From positions 67,489,603 through 67,553,602 of the forward strand of contig OZ024929.1 in NCBI GenBank assembly GCA_964017235.1: DNA of 64,000 bases, given 5' to 3'. This DNA comes from Sabellastarte sp. h YS-2021. Its lineage: Eukaryota; Annelida; Polychaeta; Sabellida; Sabellidae. Made by a program: the position numbers and the translations under genes. How positions within the stretch are numbered: the first letter of the stretch is position 1; each line of letters begins with the position of its first letter. Below the pieces are notes generated by a model that did not search any database, was not told the DNA's origin, and saw only the letters and a list, made by a program, of their open reading frames with translations. This document shows positions 56,860 to 64,000 of the stretch, piece after piece.

Positions 56860-58022
56860 GCAGGCTGGTTGCTATGTATGGGCTAGTGGTGGATCTGCTA
56901 GGCAGCCACCAACAGACCCATATGAAAGAGATCTGAATCAGAACATACCACAGCCTTCAAGTAAAACTGTGTGGAGGTGTTGTGGAATTTCAAGTGACAG
57001 GCTAATAGTAACGATTCTAGGGACACACCTGACTCAAAGGCCTTAGAAGCAGCAAGGCCCTAACATAATGGGCTTTAACCTGATGTAGCGAAAGGGCCTC
57101 TTGATCAGTGAGCTCATACCTGGGTGAGCGGTAGAGAGACACCATGGACCAGTCGGTCTGTTGTCTGATGTTTTACTTGAGCCAAGCATAGGTCTTACTC
57201 CTGCTTTTGCCGGAATCCAAAGCTAAGAGAAAGACAAACTTGAAAGTCAGATGCTTCAAGGACGCCTCTTTAAGGGGTTCAAAAGGAGCCTTTGTGAGCG
57301 GGTGAAGTACCAGAGAATGGTTCCAAAAAGGAATGCCTCTGCAACCCTTAGATTTGTCTCTATGGAAACTATCCAGGAGACGAGTATGATTCTTGTCCTT
57401 ACTGACATTGATGGGAGAATTTCCCAGTTTGTCTGCTATGACTGATCTGTAGCCATCTACTGTACTTGGCTGTAACTTTTTGTCCTGGAAAAGATACAGG
57501 AGGAAGTCGGCTATGGACTTGATAGGTGGTGATGACTGTGGCACCACTTAGTAAAAATGGCCCAGTTCCCTTTCTAAACTGATTTGGTTGAGACTCTCTG
57601 AGGAGCCGCAATTCGTGCTGCCACTGCCTCAGAGAACCCATGCTCCTTGATCATTAAGGCTCTAGGAGCCAGGTAAGGAGATTTATGTTCAACAGATTCT
57701 TGTGTGGAATCTGCTTGAATGTTTGAGTCAGTAGGTTGGGCAGGCACAGAGGAATCTTACTTAACATGGCAACCAGATCCCAGAACCAGGGCATGATAGG
57801 CCACACTGGAGCAATCAGGATGATTATTCTGCACGGGTATTCCCTTAATTTCGCCACCACCTTGCCCAGAATGGCTACTGGTAGGAAGGCATATGGGTCC
57901 AGGCATTCTCAAGGTAGACTGAGGGCATCTACTGCTCAGGCTAGGGAGTCAGTAACTGGTGACATGAACTGACGTAGCTTGTTGTTGAACCTTGTTGCAA
58001 ATAGGTCTATTTGAGGTTGGTG
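56860..58022 (-). pseudogene. DIRS tyrosine recombinase with upstream linker
   Basis: The linker (DPYAFLPVAILGKVVAKLRE, 57900; APVWPIMPWFWDLV) leads to the recombinase: LFQDKKLQPSTVDGYRSVIA (57490), LTKAPFEPLKEASLKHLTF (57290), LALDSGKSRSKTYAW (catalytic Arg region, 57200), VKAHYVRALLLL (HxxR box, 57090) and, after a shift, HNTSTQFYLK with the Tyr context (about 56945). All catalytic positions can be recognised but not in one frame. In the family this enzyme inserts circular cDNA. Confidence 0.85.
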
Positions 58023-58918
58023 TCACCTGGTGCACATCAAGTGGAAGACCTCTTGAATGAGAGACCACTCTGTTTGGATGATCTGGCCTAGCCTGGATAG
58101 CTTGTCTGGCATCATATTCTGCCTGCCTGGATTGTGTCTGGCCTTGAGTTTCACCTGATTTCTGGAGTACCAGGTCAGGATTTGCCATAGTAGGGCATAC
58201 AGTGGGTCCAACCTCATACCTCCTTCTTTGTTTATGCAGGCAACAACTGTGGTGTTGTCTGTTGCTATGGGTACAATCTTGTTTGAACAGAGGTCTTGGA
58301 ACACTTTTAGGGCCAGAAAGACAACTTTTAGTCCCAGATAGTTTACAGGCAACTTGCTTTCTGGTAGCCTGGTTGAGACATCTGTAAAGATCTGAAGAGC
58401 ATGGCTGAGTGGATGTAGTGGCTGACCTTGAAGGGTATTTGCCTCTTGGAGCCACCATTTTAAGTGTGGGTGGAGATCTTGGGATCGGGATCACCTTTTC
58501 TACTGATTCTGGGGTCCCCCAATGATTTTTCAGGTGCCACTGAATCAGCCTCATGTGGAGCGAACCTAGGTGAACTTGTTTCTTTGCAGCTGTTAACAGG
58601 CATATGAGTGACATGAGCTGCCTGACCTGACAGTAAAGGTCACTGAGGAGCTTCTGAATTTTTAAGTCTGCCAATGTTCCAAAGTGGGTCTGACCTTGCC
58701 CCATCTGAGGTCGTACTGGTAACCTACGAAAGAGCTTCTTGGGATCCAGTTCTGACTTCTCCATCTTTACTATCCAACCTAATTCCTGACACATAGCTAT
58801 TAGGGTGTGAGTATGATGGAGACTAGTTTTTGGTTTGATGCGGCTCTGACCAACCAATCATCTAGGTACTGGTGGATTCTTATGCCCTTGTTTTGAGCCA
58901 TCAGTTCGACTTCCTTGA
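58023..58918 (-). pseudogene. DIRS reverse transcriptase and RNase H, frameshifted
   Basis: Around 58885-58845 the minus strand reads IRIHQYLDDWLVRAA, the catalytic YLDD box, intact. A further RT segment follows in the 302-codon frame (TLIAMCQELGWIVKMEKSEL). RNase H (58352-58023) reads LGLKVVFLALKVFQDL, PIATDNTTVVACINKEGG, KLKARHNPGRQNMMPDKLSR and QTEWSLIQEVFHL. The WGAHL segment expected at the RNase H start is missing, probably by a small deletion. Confidence 0.85.
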
Positions 58919-59380
58919 CTACCATAGTGAATTACATTGGAGCAGTGGTAGAGCTTTGAATTGGTAGGATAGAACCTGGAAATGCAGTTTCTTCCTGGAC
59001 TGTGGGTTAATTGGGATATGAAAGTAAGCATCCTTGAAATCTATCAATGTTACCCATTCGCCTTTCTGCAAAGTCCTTTCTGGTGTCTCCATTTTGAATT
59101 TCTCTGATTTCAGATATTTGTTCAGTGAGCTCAAGATATACCTGGGTCTCGATATTTTGTCTGCTTTCATGAGCATACTGTCTGGAAACAGAGAAGTCAT
59201 ATGCGGGGGTGAATTTCTAAGAGCAGCTAGTATGTCATGTTTAACCCCTGCCTTCAAATAATCCACTTGGCTATCACGTTGGATCAGAATGAGGTTTGCC
59301 ATATTGATAAAAACAATGTCTGGAAAGTCCTGCATAGTTCTAGCCATGGCCTGTGTAATGCTCTGATTAAAAGTCACCAA
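58919..59380 (-). pseudogene. DIRS ORF1 C-terminus joined to reverse transcriptase start
   Basis: A 153-codon frame. The first half (NMANLILIQRDSQVDYLKAG, SLFPDSMLMKADK) matches the end of DIRS ORF1. The second half (LNKYLKSEKFKMETPE, KGEWVTLIDFKDAYFHIPIN) is RT domain A, with the metal-binding Asp in FKDAYF. Families normally have a stop, spacer and RT N-terminus between these parts, so a deletion has probably fused them. The frame breaks soon after at ALPL. Confidence 0.75.
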
Positions 59381-59399
59381 GTAGGCTAGTTCTCAACTG

Positions 59400-60406
59400 C
59401 TTCCTGTGTCTTGGTGGCTGATTTCCCCTTGGCCTTATTATCCTGAACAGTCTTAAGATGGGTGGCCATACTGTCTTGAACCCTGGTCAAAGAAGCAACT
59501 AACCCTGCTTATTGGTTGCAAATAAAGTCTCTGGCCGCCGATCTCTCCCATCTCTTCAGGGTTTCCTGTGCTATTGGTCGGGAAGCTGGTGATCCAACAG
59601 ACAGGGAGTGTCTAGCAATTATGGTGAAAGAACCAGTCATCTGATGGAAGTTTCACTGATATTTTGCCGGTTGGCTGGGTCTTGGGACCAACAAAGGGGT
59701 TATAATTTTGAGAAGAGGCTGAACTTTCAAATTCTGGTACTTGGTGCCACCCCATGAACGACTGGACACCCCAGACAGTTTCCCGGGAGTTCTGCTCTTC
59801 AGAAAGCTGTTGATCCAGTTCCTGTTACGGCATACCAGTCTCTTGGTCCGAAAGCTCACCTTCTTCCTCCATAGGGGGTCAGTCTGTTGTGCAAAGTTAG
59901 AGCTGGGGTCCTGTTGAGAAGTAGCGCCAGCAACTGAAGTAGTGGCCAGGAATTTCTCCCCGGCACCGGTAGGAATGTGACTGGTAGTAATCTGGCTGAT
60001 TGGCCACTGGCACTGGTAGCGGGCTGGCTCTGACTGGCAGTTATCTAGCTGACCGGTCCGGTAGACTGCAATACTGGCATCGCACTTGTACCAGCAGCAG
60101 GCTGGCTTGAAGAGGTCTGACTGGCTGGACTTGTAGGTTGAATGAAGGGTCTCTCTGAAGTGACCAGGTGGTGGCTGCTCCACTGATGACACTGGCATAG
60201 TGACCTGTGGAAACCCCAGTCGACAGGTAAGTTGCTGGAAAGTCATGCCAGTCACTAGTAAGAATATCGCAAAACTGGCAGTCTGTCTTTAGTACATATG
60301 GAGCACTATCCACACCTTTGTTGCGACACCTAGAGCACTTACTGCGCTGGTCGAATGGGGTCATCACATGTCCAAAACTTCCATGCTTCTGTCCTGGTGA
60401 AGCCAT
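59400..60406 (-). pseudogene. DIRS ORF1 (gag-like), frameshifted
   Basis: It begins with Met at 60406 and has two CxxC pairs early on (Cys24/27 and Cys43/46: KCSRCRNKG, DCQFC), a zinc-knuckle-like N-terminus seen in DIRS ORF1. Frame shifts near 60150, and a second frame continues to 59653. The C-terminal part lies further downstream. It presumably bound element RNA in particles. The two frames overlap by about 215 bp, so one small indel explains the break. Confidence 0.7.
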
Positions 60407-60707
60407 GATGTATGTGGAAACACTTGATATAAAATCTTTGTTGAAAAAAATATGTATTTGTGGTGAATTTTACAAAAATTCCTTCAACTTTCGAAAAGTG
60501 TCTGAATGCACATGCACCAAACAAAAAAGATGCTATGTCATCACGTCTCTAGCCAGGAAGGAAGCACTGCACACCATCTAGTGAATGGGGGAGACCTAGC
60601 TGGTCCTGCAGGTGGAGACACACAACTTCTTTTTCTGGTGTTTGACAGGGCCGGATTGCACTGGCGATATAACTAATTGTCTATTAGGTAAGATGTATTA
60701 ATGCAAT

Positions 60708-61735
60708 AAAAATATTGTTTTATTGTAGTTTGGGATACATTTCACCCGAGAAAATCTGTGTACTGGTCAACAGAGTTTAAAAAGTGTTGTGCATACAAGA
60801 GGCAAGGAGCTGAAAATAAGTAATTGTTATGAATATGAATAAATTATAAATTTATATCTGATCAATAATTTCAGCTACAAATATTAGATCATTTTAAAGG
60901 CAATTTATTATAGTTTAGAACACTTTTATTTGAAGAAAATTGGTTGGCTAGTTGAAAAGACATAATACTGGTTTGTTATGCAGACCCACTCAAAAATTGT
61001 TTAATTGTCAGAACTAGTGATTTTCTGAAGAATTCTGTTAAAAAATATTTTCCTTCAAAATACAAAGCATTTACAACATACAAACTACCATCAAAAGGAA
61101 TGTGTCCACAAACATTTATCAGTAAAGAAGAAACATAAATGTAATAAAGACAGGAGTTAGTTTTCAGTTTAATATTATACAGGACTGCGTGTTTACATTT
61201 GCCTGCTTGCCCATGCAAGTGAATTTCCAGACAAAGGAAGTGGATTGTGTGCTTCACTTGCCCACATGGCAAGGAACTAAAATTGTATAAAATATTACTT
61301 TTTTGCTTTTACACTTTTTTTTAGCCTTGTCTAGATGTACTTTAAGTCAAATAACTGATTTGATCACTGCCACTGTCATATTATTAGGGGTTAAACTTTT
61401 AGTTATGGCAATCTTGAAACATGCTTAATAACCTACGGAACAACAAAGTATGGGAAAGCAGATTTTAGGTCAGGGCAAGTGAAATCTGACAAGTGCTGAA
61501 ATAAGTCCAGTCCTGATACACAAACATAAAATTATATGTCAAGCACAATTTTAAACTGTTGAGAATCTTCCATGAAAATCTGCCTTGTCATCTTGCAGTA
61601 TTTATATTTGGCCAGCGGGCTAACCCAGGATAAAAAAAATGGAGAAGTGTTTTGAACTTGTGTAGGCTACTGATCAATGATAATACACTTGCAATATCAA
61701 CACCTGGAAGTACTGGTGTTTCGTGTCCCTAAACT
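60708..61735. other. Probable 3' UTR and flank of the exon at 61.7 kb
   Basis: No repeats from elsewhere in the window and no supportable ORF. On the minus strand it directly follows the stop codon of the exon at 61736. Poly(A)-signal-like AATAAA occurs (minus strand) near 60903. Confidence 0.4.
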
Positions 61736-61920
61736 TTAGAACTGTTCGTTGAATTCTTGTGCCTTCTTCAACCTGCCCTGTTTGGCATCACTAATTGAAC
61801 CCCACAGGTCAAAGATAAAATCGTCTGTGAAACCAAATATTTCAAGCTCCGACTTATCCATGGCTGAAGCAAAATCACTTGGATTGTCCAGATTACTGCC
61901 AGTCTCCCAGATTGTTTGTG
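61736..61920 (-). CDS. 3'-terminal coding exon of an unidentified host gene
   Basis: Minus strand. A splice acceptor (ATATGTGTTTCAG, AG at 61922-61921) precedes an open frame that runs 61 codons to a TAA at 61738-61736. Composition is clearly protein-like and unlike the surrounding repeats: SDFASAMDKSELEIFGFTDD, FIFDLWGSISDAKQGRLKKA and a C-terminal EFNEQF. The acidic-hydrophobic middle and a basic helix near the end are all that can be said. I do not recognise the family. The intron is phase 1; the upstream exon(s) are not visible to about 62.6 kb and may lie beyond the window. If the Met in the upstream extension (61981) were used, it would be a single-exon ORF of 81 codons, but that part looks like intron. 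Confidence 0.6.
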
Positions 61921-62618
61921 CTGAAACACATATACCACAAACATCCATAAAACACACATCAAAATCACAACATATTAACAACTGGGACCTAAAACTGTGA
62001 TAAAATTGGAATTTTTATGTATTTGGGATTCAACTATGTTGAGTCAATTTCTAATTTCAGACATTACCTCAATTGCTGAAATACATTGGAAATGTTTGTC
62101 AAACTTCCAATAGTCTAAAAACCACACTATTTGTCTAACTTTTTTCATGACATGTATATCATTCCAAAGAATCTCATAATGACACCACTTGTTTTACTTT
62201 CTCATTCGAGGCCCACTTACCCTAAAACCCTGAATATTATATATTGCATATAAACTTAGTTTTTTGTAAACATTCATTTTTGTATCAATTACTGCGATTA
62301 GCAAGATACAACTGTATCTGGTGTATATAACCCTGCAGTTTCATAAATATACAAAAGCAAAATCAAGCCATCTTAAATTTTTCAAACTATTACAGAGATA
62401 CATTTCTATTTTATACATTACTAGAAATGCAACCCTGCATTTTCATGAATATATTAAAATATAAACCAAAGGTATTTTATCCCAGTGAATAACTGCAGAA
62501 GCAACTTAAGCACACATATTACTGTGTAGATTTCCATATTTGACAAAAATACTCTTTAAAAACCTTTATTGCTCATTGGATATATCTGTGCCTATTTTGG
62601 CCTGACCTTCTACTGTTA
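61921..62618. other. Probable intron sequence
   Basis: AT-rich, repeat-poor and without ORFs. A donor-like AGGGTAAGTGGG lies on the minus strand near 62222, but no convincing exon precedes it. Confidence 0.35.
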
Positions 62619-64000
62619 ACTAGAGGAATGCTTTTGCTAACAAAAGCGAACCGTCCCTTAAAGTTGAAAATGCTTTGTGGTTTTAATAAGCATGCTGTAA
62701 AGCTAAGAATGCACAAAGCTGCACTGTATGCTTTCCCAATACCTCTTAATACATTCTGAAGCTATAAAAGCAACGATAAAGGAGATATAAGGCAAAAACT
62801 CCAAAGCAGCTATTTATGACCCCAGTTTGGCCCATAAGGGAGGCTCGGGGGGTAAAACTGACCGGCTATTTAGACTCTCCACATATGCTTTCCCAATACC
62901 TCTTAATACATTCTGAAGGTCTAAAAGCAACAATAAAGGAGATATAAGGCAAAACTCCAAAGCAACTATTTTATGACCCCAGTTTGACCCATAAAGGGGG
63001 GGGGCCGGGGGGTAAAACTGACCGGCTATTTAGACTCTCCACATATGCTTTCCCAATACCTCTTAATACATTCTGAGGGTATAAAAGCAACAATAAAGGA
63101 GATATAAGGCAAAAACTCCAAAGCAGCTATTTATGACCCCAGTTTGGCCCATAAGGGGGGGTCGGGGGTAAGACTGACAGGCTATTTAGACTCTCCACAT
63201 ATGCTTTCCCAATACCTCTTAATATATTCTGAAGCTATAAAAGCAACAATAAAGGAGATATAAGACAAAAACTCAAAATCGGCTATTTTATGACCCCAGT
63301 TTGACCCATAAGGGGGGGTCGGGGGGTAAAACTGACCGGCTATGTAGACTCTCCATATATGCTTTCCCAATACCTCTTAATACATTCTGAAGGTATAAAA
63401 GCAACAATAAAGGAGATATAAGGCAAAACTCCAAAGCAACTATTTTATGACCCCAGTTTGACCCATAAGGGGGGGTCGGGGGATAAAACTGACCGGCTAT
63501 TTAGATTCTCCACATATGCTTTCCCCATAACTCTTAATACATTTTGAAGCTTTAAAAGCAACAATAAAGGAGATATAAGGCAAAACTCCAAAGCAGCTAT
63601 TTATGACCCCAGTTTGGCCCATAGGGGGGGGGGGAGGGGTCGGGGGCAAAACTGACAGGCTATTTAGACTCTCCACATATGCTTTCCCAATACCTCTTAA
63701 TACATTTTATAGCTCTAAATGCAATACTTAAGAAGATAATAGGGGGGTTGGCCTAAATTTAAGGCTTTTAGATTGGAAGGTGTCAGAAAATCACTCATAA
63801 ATGAGACATTTTTCAAGGGATTTCTCCCAAAATCTAATCAGCTCGCGTTTTCGATAGTATGAACAGGTGTGTCAAATTATAAGGCTGTGTAGCAAGTAGT
63901 TTTTCCTGAACTACGATGACGGGGGGGGGGTGTACTTCAAAAAATTGTTTTTGATCATGTGACCTTCATAAAGGTCAAAGGTCAAATTTAAGCATGCAGA
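62619..64000 (+). mobile_element. Helentron-like element, 5' end and array, runs off the window
   Basis: ACTAGAGGAAT is followed by a hairpin (GCTTTTG-CTAA-CAAAAGC) and CGAACCG, the same layout as at 43856 with a compensated base pair. A ~158 bp array follows (62731-63720). Past the array comes unique-looking text, and an AGGTCA pair with one-base spacer at 63972-63984. The 3' end is outside the window. Confidence 0.65.
62731..63720. repeat. Tandem array, seven units of ~158 bp
   Basis: CTTTCCCAATACCTCTTAAT starts units at 62731, 62888, 63048, 63204, 63362, 63519 (variant) and 63682. Each has AAAGGAGATATAAGGCAAAA, TGACCCCAGTTTG and a variable G-run (up to 13 G with one break near 63626) before TAAAACTGACCGGCTATTTA. 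Unit length is constant to within a few bases (156-163). Confidence 0.95.

Larger units (their letters stand above)
56261..60707 (-). mobile_element. End-to-end DIRS-type retrotransposon
   Basis: Inverted terminal repeats: left TTATCTAATGGACAATTAGC (56261) and, on the opposite strand from 60690, TTACCTAATAGACAATTAGT, each continuing into CCGG(T/C)CCTG(C/T)CAAA. The right end has an extra GATGTATTAATGCAAT. An internal region at 56493-56592 holds GTCCATTAGGTA and GCATTAATACATCAT, complementary to both outer ends, as expected of the DIRS internal complementary region. Order on the minus strand: ORF1, RT, RNase H, tyrosine recombinase. No flanking duplication. Frameshifts and stops make it inactive. 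Confidence 0.88.

Noticed and set aside
57736..57972. Plus-strand ORFs across the DIRS element
   Set aside because: They are shadows of the minus-strand recombinase and RNase H frames.

Overview
This is a eukaryotic, metazoan-type window: AT-rich, without operons or dense genes, and built almost entirely of transposable elements and tandem repeats. The mix (DIRS tyrosine-recombinase retrotransposons, L1/Tx1-like and CR1-like LINEs, Ty3/gypsy pol relics, tRNA-derived SINEs, Helitron/Helentron-type ends with ~150-160 bp tandem cores, hairpin-ended elements with AGGTCA arrays) suggests a marine invertebrate, most likely a lophotrochozoan such as a mollusc. That is inference; no host gene in the window fixes the species.

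Layout. 0-8.4 kb: an unidentified decayed ORF, a 1.2 kb element with 61 bp inverted ends, and a Ty3/gypsy pol relic split by a 3,977 bp element (ends CCCAGATAGCA, AT target duplication), then a DIRS 5' end. 8.6-14.1 kb: a dispersed repeat (R1) carrying a second CCCAGATAGCA-type element, a LINE 3' end, a DIRS RT piece and an L1-like 3' half interrupted by a SINE with a perfect 14 bp duplication. 14.8-24.2 kb: a SINE, a DIRS RT-RNase H-recombinase relic, a 5S-rRNA-like segment, and a minus-strand L1-like element split by a satellite-carrying element and by a long-ORF CR1-like LINE. 25-40 kb: tandem duplications and several kilobases of arrays; a second R1 copy contains a 3.0 kb satellite-carrying insertion whose ends are set by the unoccupied R1 copy. 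40-55 kb: degenerate sequence, AGGTCA-array elements, short tandem duplications and a long repeat-poor stretch. 56.3-60.7 kb: an end-to-end DIRS element on the minus strand. 61.7 kb: the only convincing host coding sequence, a 3'-terminal exon. 62.6-64 kb: the 5' end of a Helentron-like element with a 158 bp array.

How the parts work together: almost everything is selfish DNA, and its layering gives a relative chronology. The most unusual item is a family of satellite arrays (unit core GTAGCTATTACTCAGCTATG) that recurs with shared leader and trailer sequences, implying that the arrays move as cargo of a mobile element. Several arrays also repeat sequences resembling transcription-factor sites (nuclear-receptor half-site pairs, YY1-like palindromes).
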